From: CAYQTK01 sp964420375
GTDB lineage: Bacteria > RBG-13-61-14 > DATKZS01
NCBI GenBank assembly: GCA_964420375.1
Contig: CAYQTK010000029.1
Span: 1 to 32,037 of the forward strand
Direction of reading: 5' to 3'
Length of the DNA: 32,037 nt
Part shown: piece after piece, positions 23,923-32,037 of the stretch
Position numbering within the stretch: position 1 is the first letter of the stretch
Layout of the letters: the number at the start of each line of letters is the position of its first letter
The notes under the pieces: model-generated
Database searches by the model: none
What the model saw: only the letters and a program-made list of their open reading frames with translations
Told to the model about the DNA's origin: nothing
Made by a program: the position numbers and the translations under genes

Positions 23923-25565
23923 CAGTCGAACCCCTTGATTCCGGCCAGGCTGCGGAGGTTCCCCGCCAGGAAGTGAGCTGCCTGGTTCAGCTCCTCCTGG
24001 TCGACCATGGCTCCGGAGAGAACGGGCCTCTTGCCGCGCCATCTTCTTTCCAGGAAGGAGAGGAGTTGCTCCTGTATCTCCCTTCCGGAGAGGTCGAGCT
24101 CCCTGGCCAGTATGCCCATGGCGGGGGCGGCGCAGCTTGCTCCCTGGCAGGGACCGGTTCCCAGCCGGGTCCGGTTTCTGAGGTCGGTAAGAGACACCGC
24201 CCATTCCTTGCGGATGCTGTAGACCAGCTCGCACGCCAGCACCGGCTCGCACTGGCATATGGTGGTTTTAAGCTCCGGCCTTTGCCGGGTGAGCTCGAGT
24301 ATCTCCTCCGCCCGGCTGCCGTGACGATAGACCATGCGGGAGACCGCGTAAGCGGACACGCCGTACTTGCGGGCGAGCTCCCGGGGGTCTGGCGTTTCAT
24401 CACCTCCGGGCAGAGGGACCTCGTGGGTCCGGCATTTTGCGGACACGCCGAGCTTGTCCGCGACCATGTCCGCGGCCTCTTCGCTCATCATCCGGTAGGA
24501 GGCCAGCTTGCCTCCTGCTATGGAGACGATGCCGGAGACGCCGTCGAGCTTGTGGTGATCGTACACCATGTGGTCGCGGGAGAGGGCGTCCTCGTCTTTG
24601 CCCCATGCATAAAGGGTCGGCCTGATCGCCGCCCATGCCCGGATGATCCGGGCCTGTCGGATCGAGGGTATCATCCTTTCCGCGCCCTGGAGAAGATACT
24701 CGATCTCGTCTTCGGTGACCCGGAGGTCGTCAAGGTCGCCGTAATAATCGTCGTCGGTCGTTCCCAGCACCGAGGTGTTCTCGTGGGGCATAAAGAAGCT
24801 GGACCTGCCGTCGATCATGGAGAGTATCACGCTCATGTTGGTCAGCCTGCGGTCAAAGGTGAGGTGTACTCCTTTGCCGGGCCGGATTTTAACGTTCACT
24901 CCGGCCAGCCTGCTGGTTTTCATGAGCCACGGACCGGTGGCGTGCATGACCATCCTGCTTTTTATTATGCTCTCGTGGCCGAAGCGGTCTCTGGCTTTGA
25001 CGCCGATCACGTTGCCTGCCGGGTCTTTTAAAAACTCGGTGACCTCGGTGTGGTTTCTTATCTCGGCGCCGTTTTCGAAAGCGGAGAGGGCGTTTGCTGC
25101 GCAGAGCCTTTGCGGGTCTATTCCCCACTCGTCGGTTGTCACCGCCCCTTCCACCCGGGGGTCCAGCACGGGCATGAGCTGGAGGACTTGTTCGCGTGAC
25201 AGCAGTGTCGAAGGTTTGCCGCGCTTATAAGGCGCGTACTTGTCGTAGACCTCGAAGTAGGTCTTGAAGAAGGGCGCGGCAAGCCGGTGGGGCAGCGGCA
25301 TTATAAACGGGATCCTGAAGAGCATGTGGGGGGCTATCTGCTGGATGTAGCCGGAGTCGATGCAGGAGTGGCGCGTCACGTCAATGTCATAGAGCAGGTA
25401 GCGGAGCCCGCCGTGGATCATGCCCGAGCTGCCGCCGGTGGCCCCGCTCGAAAAGTCGCGCTTTTCAAGCAGCAGGGTTTTTATGCCGCGCATGGCCAGG
25501 TCGCGGGCAATGCCGGTGCCGTTAACTCCGCCGCCGACAACAACTACATCAAAAAACTCTTCCAA
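23922..25565 (-). CDS. glpA: Anaerobic glycerol-3-phosphate dehydrogenase subunit A
   Basis: A 547-residue FAD enzyme that oxidises glycerol-3-phosphate to dihydroxyacetone phosphate. The FAD motif is VVVVGGGVNGTGIARD (7-22). GGLRYL is the typical glycerophosphate dehydrogenase block. The C-terminal about 100 residues form a BFD-like iron-sulfur domain with CQC and GTGPCQGASC cysteines, which separates GlpA from aerobic GlpD. The frame extends 25 codons upstream, but TTG at 25565 has GGGAGG five nucleotides before it and starts at the conserved fold. A TTGTCA-17-TATCAT promoter precedes it. It is coupled to glpB. Confidence 0.93.
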   Translation of the reverse strand: MEEFFDVVVVGGGVNGTGIARDLAMRGIKTLLLEKRDFSSGATGGSSGMIHGGLRYLLYDIDVTRHSCIDSGYIQQIAPHMLFRIPFIMPLPHRLAAPFFKTYFEVYDKYAPYKRGKPSTLLSREQVLQLMPVLDPRVEGAVTTDEWGIDPQRLCAANALSAFENGAEIRNHTEVTEFLKDPAGNVIGVKARDRFGHESIIKSRMVMHATGPWLMKTSRLAGVNVKIRPGKGVHLTFDRRLTNMSVILSMIDGRSSFFMPHENTSVLGTTDDDYYGDLDDLRVTEDEIEYLLQGAERMIPSIRQARIIRAWAAIRPTLYAWGKDEDALSRDHMVYDHHKLDGVSGIVSIAGGKLASYRMMSEEAADMVADKLGVSAKCRTHEVPLPGGDETPDPRELARKYGVSAYAVSRMVYRHGSRAEEILELTRQRPELKTTICQCEPVLACELVYSIRKEWAVSLTDLRNRTRLGTGPCQGASCAAPAMGILARELDLSGREIQEQLLSFLERRWRGKRPVLSGAMVDQEELNQAAHFLAGNLRSLAGIKGFD

Positions 25566-25611
25566 AAAAACCTCCCGAACCAAACAAACGTCTTTAAAGC
25601 TTAACTTATAT

Positions 25612-25640
25612 ATGATACCTGGAGGGAGGGGTGATGACAA
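25612..25640 (-). promoter_or_regulatory. Sigma70 promoter for glpAB
   Basis: On the minus strand TTGTCA (25640-25635) is followed after 17 nt by TATCAT (25617-25612); each box differs from consensus at one position. The start would be near 25605, giving a leader of about 40 nt that contains the GGGAGG site. Confidence 0.7.
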
Positions 25641-25660
25641 CAGGTTTTCATTGGAAAGAC

Positions 25661-25691
25661 GATAAAAGAGCTATTTCTGAAATAACAGCTC
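25661..25691 (-). terminator. Intrinsic terminator of the radical SAM gene
   Basis: On the minus strand GAGCT...AGCTC with inner ATTT/AAAT pairing and a short CAG loop is followed by TTTTATC. The hairpin (25668-25691) overlaps the stop codon of the radical SAM gene, and it lies just upstream of the glpA promoter, separating the two units. Confidence 0.65.
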
Positions 25692-26669
25692 GTGGCGGAC
25701 TCTTGAGAGGATGCGTTCCGGGAACTGTACAAATGGGCTTCCGTAGCCCAGCTCTGCGCAGGAGAGCCTGCATTGGTTACAGTTCTCCAGCTCCTTGGCC
25801 TGTTTTCTCAGCTCCTGGCCGGAGATGAGTTCGAAAAGATCAACATCTCTTATGTCGCCCCACTTAATATGCTTATTGTCGGGCGCCAGATCGCAGGTAT
25901 ACAGCGTTCCTTCCCAGTCCACGTAGATGTGATACTTGGGAAAATGGCATTTCACTTTTTTATCGTCCCTGATGACCTTGAGATAAGAGGAGAGGTTCAC
26001 AACGGGGTATCCTTCCCTCTTTAGCTTGAGGATATTGTCGAAGGTTTCTCTCGTCTGTTCCGGGGACAGGCAGAGGCTGTCGTTATAACCCGGAAAGTTG
26101 AGCAAAGGATAGAAACTTATGGAAACCCCTAACTCTTTTGCCAGGCCGGCGGTTTGTTCAATGTCCTTGATATTATCAGCGTTGACCATGTAGAACAGCC
26201 GGATTTTTCCGCCTTTTATGCGGACCTCTTCTATGCCTCTGACTACTTTTTCGAAAAGTCCCGGAAAGCCCCGGATATGGTCGTGGGTCTCGCGCATTCC
26301 GTCAAGGGAAACGGTAAACAACGAAGTGTGGGGAGCAAGTTCTTCTGCCCTTTCTTCCAGGAGGGAGGCGTTGGTAGAGACAGTGGTGAAGAAACCCAGC
26401 TTTTTTGCATAAGCGAGAACAGATGAAGTGTCTTCCCGCAACAGCGGCTCGCCTCCCCAAATGGAATAGCTCAACATACCGGCGCGGGAAGCGTTTTCCA
26501 GCAGGGCTTCTATCTCATCGCGCGTGAGAAGTATGCTTTTGTCTTCTTGCTTTTTCCAACTGTTACATATTTTGCATCGGCAGTCACAAGCGATATTGAT
26601 CTTGTGGTTTAAAAAGAAGGGGCGCTTGAGAATGTAGATCATTTTAAAGGTTTGAATCGGAGAGAACAT
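25671..26669 (-). CDS. Radical SAM protein with SPASM-like C-terminus
   Basis: 332 residues. The [4Fe-4S]-SAM motif is Cys28-x3-Cys32-x2-Cys35 (ACDCRCKIC), followed by the SAM-binding WGGEPLLRED. The C-terminus has YTCDLAPD and CNQCRLSC, cysteine spacing like truncated SPASM/Twitch domains that bind extra iron-sulfur clusters. Such enzymes modify peptides, sugars or cofactors; no substrate can be told. Its closest relative in the window is the damaged gene at 31150-32037 (shared GGEPLLRED, LLEERA.ELAP, GYN.S, LES/ENCN.C). The start is ATG 26669 or ATG 26642; neither has a clear ribosome site. It ends in its own terminator. Confidence 0.85.
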   Translation of the reverse strand: MFSPIQTFKMIYILKRPFFLNHKINIACDCRCKICNSWKKQEDKSILLTRDEIEALLENASRAGMLSYSIWGGEPLLREDTSSVLAYAKKLGFFTTVSTNASLLEERAEELAPHTSLFTVSLDGMRETHDHIRGFPGLFEKVVRGIEEVRIKGGKIRLFYMVNADNIKDIEQTAGLAKELGVSISFYPLLNFPGYNDSLCLSPEQTRETFDNILKLKREGYPVVNLSSYLKVIRDDKKVKCHFPKYHIYVDWEGTLYTCDLAPDNKHIKWGDIRDVDLFELISGQELRKQAKELENCNQCRLSCAELGYGSPFVQFPERILSRVRHELLFQK

Positions 26670-26745
26670 AACATTAACTTAATTTATCTGTCAGGAAAGA
26701 TCAATCAACAAGCTGTATTTGAGCGCGCCGCAGCATGGTTTCAGC

Positions 26746-29505
26746 TCAGCGATTGTCCCTCGTACGACGTATTACCATTAAGACGCAGACACAGAAAATA
26801 AAAGCCAGCGTGCTCCACAGACCGATGCGGAGATCGGAGGGAAGAAACCGGAAAGTAACGCTGTGATCGCCGGGCGCGAGCTTCACGGCGCGCATGGACA
26901 AATCCGCCCGCCAGACCCGCAGCTCCTCTCCGTTTTCATCAAACGCTCTCCAGCCGGGATAGTAAGCATCCGCGAGAACGAGGTACCCCGGTTCCGAAAG
27001 CTTTGCTTTGATCTTAACCACGTCGTTAGGGCTTCTTACGATGCGGGCAGACCCTTTGTCAGGGGAAGAAAGCGCGTTAATTTCCGGGGCTTTTTTTGCC
27101 ATGATAAGGGTCTCCTTGCGGGGATCGTAGTTGGCGGGGTCCCTCATGATTTGCAGGGCTTTTTGGTTGTCGCTTCCTATAGTATCGGCCTGGTGAACGA
27201 TCCGTGCCCTCCCCATGGCCCGGGTGTTTTCAAAAGCCATGACCTTATCGCCGGCGAGGTACTTCAGGGTCCGTTCCGGGTTGCGGATTTGAGGGTCTGA
27301 CCAGAAAAAGCGCGGGCTTTGCGGATGATCGGTTGCAAACTTTTCTTCCATGGGCAAGGGCATGACCCCCAAGTCCAGTGATCCTTTACAAGAGCTTGTC
27401 AGCGAAAGAGGCTCATCCGTTTTTAGCGAGCCTTCACCTTCTTTGCCCACCGCCCGGTAGAAGATAAGACGGCTTTTGTTCTCTGTTCGGAAGACAAGGG
27501 AGGCTGCCTGGGGAAAAGAGTTGTGTCCTTGCCATGGAGTCCAGAAAAGCTCGGAGCGAAGCTTGTCGTTTGGTTGGAACACATGTTCATACTTGAATTG
27601 AGCGGACCCCTTTTGCCGGAGCGCCGGTCGAAAGGAGGGAAGCCGCGAAGGACATTCCTGTTTTCCGCACATAATTCTTTCCCACGTTCCGAAGGGCACT
27701 TTCTTTCGGGGGTTCACGTGATATGCCGGGTCGGAAAGGATGGGAAACCGGTCACATTCGGAGAGCGCCATGTCATATAGAAAGAAGTAGCGTACGGCCG
27801 CCATATTAATCAAGTGCCGGTTTTCACGTTTTACGAAATCAGCGGAAGTGAAAGGTCCTGCAAAGTTGACGTTTGAAAAGGCCCCCTCCTGGTATTTCGC
27901 CACCCTCGGTGTAATGGCGAGATAAAAGTAGGCCACGTTTTTCAGGGGAAACTCGGGCCAGGAGCCGATGACGTTATCGTCGTACCAGCCCGTGCCGAAT
28001 ATGGGAATGACTCCCCATGGCTCATCCTTTGCCGTTATGGTCCATGGATACATTCCCTGGACGCGGTAATTCGGCGCTGCCTTTTTTGAGTATTGGCGAT
28101 AGAGAGAATGCGGTTCGGGAAGCCTTATATTATAAGGCGTCTGGAAGGCGTAACTTCCCGCGTCCAGGACCAGGACGAGAAAAAGCGCCAGTGATGCCAG
28201 GGAGGACTTTTTTTTCAGTGCCGGCGCAAAGATCGCAGCCCCGAACAAGACGGCAGCCGCCGCGAACAGCGCCCTCCACAGGTTGTCCGGAAGCAGCACC
28301 AGGGTAATCAGGAAAAAAAGGGACGCTGTAACCATCCACCTTTTGCTCCGGTCGGAGACCACTCTTATTAAATGATCGAACCCTAAAGCGACCCCCAAAA
28401 AAAGCAACGGCTGGAGTATGAGAGCTATCTTATAATGCCTGATGAAGCCCTTAAGCATGGGCAGATGGAAGGGAATCACGGCCAGGCCGGAGCGGCCTCC
28501 GACCACCAGCACTGCAGCGAGAAGGGCAAGTATCAGGGAAGCCTGGAAGGCGGGGTTGCTTCTTTTTCTGAACCATGCCAGAACTATCAGCAGGAGGGGA
28601 AGGACGGGAAGAAACAGGTTATGCAGTTGCCTGGAAAAGATAGCAACAGAGGCGATAAGCACGTGGATGAAATTGGGGAATGTGGACGCATAATCGGCAA
28701 TGGTCGGTGTTCTTAAATTTACCACCTTGCTGAAGTAATGAATGGCGGGAAGCATCTGTACGGAAGCCGCTGCAACACCTCCAACGGCCGCCAGTGCCAG
28801 AAGGGCTGCACTTTTCCCTAACACAGGCAAAGAAACCCGCTGCCTCCAACACCATAAAAGGAACCACGCCGAAACAAGGTAGGCGCCCTCCACCGCGATC
28901 TGGACGTCGCCGCTTAAGAAGACCATGAACACCGCGAGCAGGTTCCAGAGCCACCGTGTAAAGGAGGGCTTCTCGGCCAGGCCCATGGCGGACCACACCC
29001 AGCAGATGATCCAGGGCATGGGAAGAGCCACCGGATATATCAGCGATACCCAGGGAAAGAAACCGGACAAAGCCACCAGGAAACCCGCGGCGGCAGACCC
29101 CCATGCCGAGGCCCCGGCGCGAAGGAAAAACAAGTAGCAGAACAGGCTGAGAAGCAGTGCGTTGAAAAAGGAAAGCAGGGCGGCAGCGGTATGCACGTCG
29201 AACTTCATGGCCAGGAGAACAAGCGGGTTGGCCACGGCAGCCAGATATAAGGAAATGCAGGGAATACCCAAGGCCTGGTGAAGTATCCATAAGGGAGGAT
29301 GCTCGGTTTCATACAGGTCGTGGACCGTCTCTACGACCACGCCGGTTCCGGCCGGATAGTCGTGATGAAAAGCAGCGGGATTTTGAAAAGAAACATCAAA
29401 GAAAAGCGGTTTGACGTGGCAGCAGAAGATTGCGGCCAGCATAAGCAAGGGCGCAAGATATTTGATGTGCCTTGTAGTCGCCGTTGTTTCAGGGGAGGAT
29501 TTCAT
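26746..29505 (-). CDS. YfhO-like multi-pass membrane protein
   Basis: A 919-residue protein. About 12-13 hydrophobic segments fill residues about 15-470, with a large extracytoplasmic domain after that and one final segment at the C-terminus (STLAFIFCVCVLMVI). The C-terminal beta domain holds LVLADAYYPGWRAFDENGEE, typical of YfhO proteins. These are GT-C-like; B. subtilis YfhO is thought to act in glycosylation of lipoteichoic acid. The first extracytoplasmic loop has HHDYPAGTG and a later SGDVQIAVEG. Here it might transfer sugars to a surface polymer, which is an inference. It starts 19 nt after the B12-type radical SAM gene, so both are probably co-transcribed. Confidence 0.8.
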   Translation of the reverse strand: MKSSPETTATTRHIKYLAPLLMLAAIFCCHVKPLFFDVSFQNPAAFHHDYPAGTGVVVETVHDLYETEHPPLWILHQALGIPCISLYLAAVANPLVLLAMKFDVHTAAALLSFFNALLLSLFCYLFFLRAGASAWGSAAAGFLVALSGFFPWVSLIYPVALPMPWIICWVWSAMGLAEKPSFTRWLWNLLAVFMVFLSGDVQIAVEGAYLVSAWFLLWCWRQRVSLPVLGKSAALLALAAVGGVAAASVQMLPAIHYFSKVVNLRTPTIADYASTFPNFIHVLIASVAIFSRQLHNLFLPVLPLLLIVLAWFRKRSNPAFQASLILALLAAVLVVGGRSGLAVIPFHLPMLKGFIRHYKIALILQPLLFLGVALGFDHLIRVVSDRSKRWMVTASLFFLITLVLLPDNLWRALFAAAAVLFGAAIFAPALKKKSSLASLALFLVLVLDAGSYAFQTPYNIRLPEPHSLYRQYSKKAAPNYRVQGMYPWTITAKDEPWGVIPIFGTGWYDDNVIGSWPEFPLKNVAYFYLAITPRVAKYQEGAFSNVNFAGPFTSADFVKRENRHLINMAAVRYFFLYDMALSECDRFPILSDPAYHVNPRKKVPFGTWERIMCGKQECPSRLPSFRPALRQKGSAQFKYEHVFQPNDKLRSELFWTPWQGHNSFPQAASLVFRTENKSRLIFYRAVGKEGEGSLKTDEPLSLTSSCKGSLDLGVMPLPMEEKFATDHPQSPRFFWSDPQIRNPERTLKYLAGDKVMAFENTRAMGRARIVHQADTIGSDNQKALQIMRDPANYDPRKETLIMAKKAPEINALSSPDKGSARIVRSPNDVVKIKAKLSEPGYLVLADAYYPGWRAFDENGEELRVWRADLSMRAVKLAPGDHSVTFRFLPSDLRIGLWSTLAFIFCVCVLMVIRRTRDNR

Positions 29506-29524
29506 GCCGGTTGAAAAAGGGAGA

Positions 29525-31111
29525 TCATTTCCCGTTCGGGTACCTTGTTTCCATGGTGGGAGGCTGAATTACATCACCGATTAATTTATGACGCAACTTC
29601 TCCTTGGTACCGAAGGTCCACAGTCCCGCAGCTTGGATTTTTTCGAGGTTAGTGGTGTTGCCGAAATTCTTTTCTACTCTATGCAAAAGCTCTCTTATCA
29701 TCGCCGTCATTTCCATAGTAGGCGCTAGCCGGGCCATCGACTGGAGCAGGGCCCGATAACGGGGCATCTTGGCTGCGAAATGCTCTCCGCGGGCCCTCAG
29801 AAGGGGATTGGCCGACTCCCGCATGAACAGGGCGGCCTCGAGTTCGGTTTGGACAAGCCTCATGGCGGAAGGGCCCAACTGATGGAACTCTTTTTCAAGG
29901 ACCTTGTCCCGCAGATGCTTTGCCTGGCGCGAGGTAAACTTCGGGTGGCTGATCCAGGGATCGGAGATGGCATGCCAGTCCGGATACGGTACGCCCCAGA
30001 GTATGCGGTCCTCTTCTTTCATCCGGTCGTAAAAAGGCGTGCCCGGCAGGGGAACGTAATGGGTGAACATGCTGAAGTCAGGGTTCAACTCCAGGTGGGA
30101 GTCTATGTCCTCCCAGATGTTGTCCGGGGTATGGTGGTCCATGAGAAGCATGCTGGAGACCACCACCTTGATACCGTGGCGATGCAGGTCATCAATCACT
30201 TCTTTGAGGTCAACCCCGTAGTTCTTTTTCATCTCCACCTGGCAACTTTCCCTGCCTATCCACACCAGGTTGGTCCCCATCTCCGCCATCTTGTCCGCCC
30301 CGAACTCCTTGATCTTGTCCGAGGAAGTAAAGTAAAAAATCTCGTACTGTTTGCCGCTGCGGGCTATACACTCACGAAGCTCGTTGGCCCGGCGGGAATC
30401 CATGAGGAAGTTGTCGTCCCCCACGAACCCAAAGGTCCGGCAACGAAATTTCCTCTCCATGCGATCCATTTCCCGGAATATCTCTTCCCCGGTATGGAAG
30501 AACCTGATGTACTTCCTGCCGAAGTGGTGGGAGGGCGAGCAGTACTCGCAGCCATAGGGACAGCCCAGCCCCACCACTATGTGAGGGTTCTTGCGGCCCA
30601 GCAGAGGAACACCCAAAAAGGAATGGGCCCGCGAGTATACTTCGGGATTCTGGAACACGAACTCGACAGGTTCGCCGAGTAGCTCGCGCATGAAGCTGAT
30701 GCCTTCTCCGGTGCAAAGGTAATCAAGCTCCATCATCTCTTGAAGGTGGTCAATATGGCTGCAGTAACCGCCTACCACTATCTTGCTCCTCGGGCTTAGC
30801 TGCCGGACCCTGTCAGCCATAACTCTGAACTTGGGAAAGTTGACCACCATGCCGCCGAACCCCACGTAGTCGTAGCCCTTCTCAAGCTCCTTCTCAAAGC
30901 GGGAGATTGTGGGGTACTCCAGGACCGTTGTGGAAGCGGAGATGTTGTTGGCGATAGCGTGAAGGCCGAACATGCTGAAGTGACCGCGGTAAGAAAAAAT
31001 TCCATGGGCCCGGGTAATCCTGTCGTGAAAAACTTCCGGGAATCCATCCCGCCTTGAGTAGAGATCGTCAATTCCGAAGGGCTTGAAAGCAGTGGTAAGG
31101 AGAACCTTCAT
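29525..31111 (-). CDS. B12-binding-type radical SAM protein
   Basis: A 528-residue protein. Residues 1-150 form a Rossmann-like domain as in B12-dependent radical SAM enzymes (DYVGFGGMVV, KIVVGGYCSH, YLCTGEGI), but the canonical DxHxxG cobalamin ligand is not seen. The radical SAM core starts at GLGCPYGCEYCSPSH (Cys184, Cys188, Cys191). The C-terminal about 150 residues are helical and unassigned. Members of this superfamily carry out methylations and ring or lipid modifications. ATG 31111 lies only nine nucleotides after a TATAAT box, so the message may be leaderless. Co-transcribed with the YfhO-like gene. Confidence 0.85.
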   Translation of the reverse strand: MKVLLTTAFKPFGIDDLYSRRDGFPEVFHDRITRAHGIFSYRGHFSMFGLHAIANNISASTTVLEYPTISRFEKELEKGYDYVGFGGMVVNFPKFRVMADRVRQLSPRSKIVVGGYCSHIDHLQEMMELDYLCTGEGISFMRELLGEPVEFVFQNPEVYSRAHSFLGVPLLGRKNPHIVVGLGCPYGCEYCSPSHHFGRKYIRFFHTGEEIFREMDRMERKFRCRTFGFVGDDNFLMDSRRANELRECIARSGKQYEIFYFTSSDKIKEFGADKMAEMGTNLVWIGRESCQVEMKKNYGVDLKEVIDDLHRHGIKVVVSSMLLMDHHTPDNIWEDIDSHLELNPDFSMFTHYVPLPGTPFYDRMKEEDRILWGVPYPDWHAISDPWISHPKFTSRQAKHLRDKVLEKEFHQLGPSAMRLVQTELEAALFMRESANPLLRARGEHFAAKMPRYRALLQSMARLAPTMEMTAMIRELLHRVEKNFGNTTNLEKIQAAGLWTFGTKEKLRHKLIGDVIQPPTMETRYPNGK

Positions 31112-31120
31112 TACCGGATT

Positions 31121-31149
31121 ATTATATTGTCAGTGATGTATAAATTCAA
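31121..31149 (-). promoter_or_regulatory. Sigma70 promoter of the B12-type radical SAM gene
   Basis: On the minus strand TTGAAT (31149-31144) is followed after 17 nt by a perfect TATAAT (31126-31121). The ATG follows after nine nucleotides, so initiation 6-7 nt after the -10 box would leave a leader of about 2-3 nt. Confidence 0.65.
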
Positions 31150-32037
31150 TCATCCTCTTTTGGCAATAAGATAGAAATTCTCTAGTGCCTCGCCCAGCTT
31201 GGTAAGAAGAAGGTTGTTTCTCGTAAACATCGCACAAGTCGCATGGCATTCGTTGCAGGATTCCAGGTCCTTTACCATCTGTTTATACCGGGAATCGTCA
31301 AGTATGTCCTTTATCGTCGCATCTCCCAGCTTAGGGAGTCAATGTAATGTTTCTGAAACCTTGGGCACGCACGGGACAATGGACCCATCCCAATCAGACG
31401 AAAGGACCAGACGGGGAAGGTTACATTTAAAGGGCTTATTTGTTTTTATTATCTCCAGAGAAGATATCATATTTACTATAGGGTATCCTTTCTTCTTCAT
31501 TTCCTGGAGACGGGTTAGTATGTGCTCTTTTTCTTCGAGACTTAACACAAAACTTTCGTTGTATCCCTCAATGCGCCAGGTGGGCATGATTTCCACTTCC
31601 ACCTTCAGTTCTTGGGCCAACATCACGACTTTTTCAACTTCGGAAACATTCTCCCGGTGTAGTTGAGTACAGAATCTTAACTTACCCGGCGTCCCTGCTC
31701 TTTTTAAAGCCTCCAGTCCCTTTATCGCCTGGTCGAAAACGCCGGCTTTTCCTCTCAGGCGGTCATGTTTCTCTCCAATAGCGTCGATGGAAACCTCGCA
31801 TACGTCTATATAGGGAGCCAGTTCGTGAGCCCTCTCCTCGAGAAGAGTACCATTGGTGGGAAAATAGGTGCGCATACCTTTCTCGCGGGCCATCCGCAGA
31901 ATGTCTGCAAAGTCCTCCCTCAAAAGCGGTTCCCCTCCATATGCCAGGTAGTCGTTTATTCCTAAATAAACCGCTTCCTCCAGAACTCGACAGTCACAAG
32001 TTCTCATGCTACGTTTCGACTTGACGGATCGCGCCTT
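31150..32037 (-). pseudogene. Radical SAM paralogue with in-frame TGA (partial)
   Basis: The visible frame from the window end carries YGGEPLLREDF, TNGTLLEERA and SIDAIGEKHDR, closely paralleling the radical SAM protein at 25671-26669. Two lesions are seen. A TGA at 31341-31339 interrupts the frame, and the same frame then continues for 62 codons (LPKLGDATIKDIL... CNECHATC... AKRG) to a second stop at 31150, restoring the expected SPASM-like C-terminus. Near the window end TCDCR joins directly to VLEEAVYLG, where the paralogue has about 25 more residues including the second half of its Fe-S motif. A pseudogene is likely. UGA recoding as selenocysteine is possible but not supported by a well-placed SECIS. 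The 5' end lies outside the window. Confidence 0.65.

Noticed and set aside
31316..31341. Hairpin after the UGA as a bacterial SECIS element
   Set aside because: The apical loop lies about 8 nt from the UGA, too near for known SECIS geometry, and the gene seems otherwise damaged.

Overview
The window looks like chromosomal DNA of a Gram-negative, probably deltaproteobacterium-like organism (Desulfobacterota/Myxococcota grade; lineage is an inference, not proven). The clues are an RpoH-type sigma factor with a clear RpoH box, FtsE-FtsX-EnvC in one operon, PilZ and PEGA-like proteins, a class I lysyl-tRNA synthetase, anaerobic-type GlpA/GlpB, and several radical SAM enzymes. Genes are tightly packed with many 1-7 nt overlaps. 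No rRNA, tRNA or CRISPR array was recognised.

Layout. 1-394: gene-free, with a dispersed 43-nt repeat and a 220-bp MITE-like element (copy A). 395-4972, minus strand: coiled-coil protein, PilZ protein, PEGA-like lipoprotein/secreted protein, and a membrane-anchored alkaline-phosphatase/sulfatase-fold enzyme. 4979-5737: gene-free, with two different short inverted-repeat elements: a 245-bp element with a perfect 9-bp target duplication, and copy B of the first MITE, inverted relative to copy A and directly upstream of rpoH. 5738-7286: rpoH, convergent with a second PilZ gene. 7399-12217, plus strand: polA - ROK sugar kinase - nagA, translationally overlapping. 12218-12883: gene-free, with small palindromic repeats, a minus-strand terminator and a strong plus-strand promoter. 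12884-16386, plus: conserved hypothetical, ftsE, ftsX, envC-like. 16427-22437, minus: prfB (with programmed frameshift) - class I lysS - sbcD/yhaO-like - sbcC/yhaN-like. 22570-25565, minus: glpA-glpB. 25671-32037, minus: SPASM-like radical SAM protein, B12-type radical SAM protein, YfhO-like membrane protein, and a damaged radical SAM paralogue running off the window end.

How the genes work together. nagA and the ROK kinase could handle GlcNAc or aminosugars from cell-wall turnover, and the next operon encodes FtsEX with a catalytically dead LytM activator that switches on cell-wall amidases at division. prfB-lysS keeps the neighbourhood known from other proteobacteria, but the synthetase is the unrelated class I enzyme. 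GlpAB oxidises glycerol-3-phosphate to DHAP with electrons passing to the quinone pool. The radical SAM/YfhO block is the least explained part. It resembles envelope or surface-polymer modification loci, but no substrate can be read from the sequence.

The best leads are: (i) the two short mobile-element families, one pair bracketing a whole operon in inverted orientation; (ii) prfB, whose slippery codon is GUU rather than CUU, which also creates an internal ATG; (iii) class I LysRS at the prfB-lysS locus; (iv) a radical SAM gene with an in-frame UGA plus an apparent N-terminal deletion; (v) a probable leaderless radical SAM mRNA.
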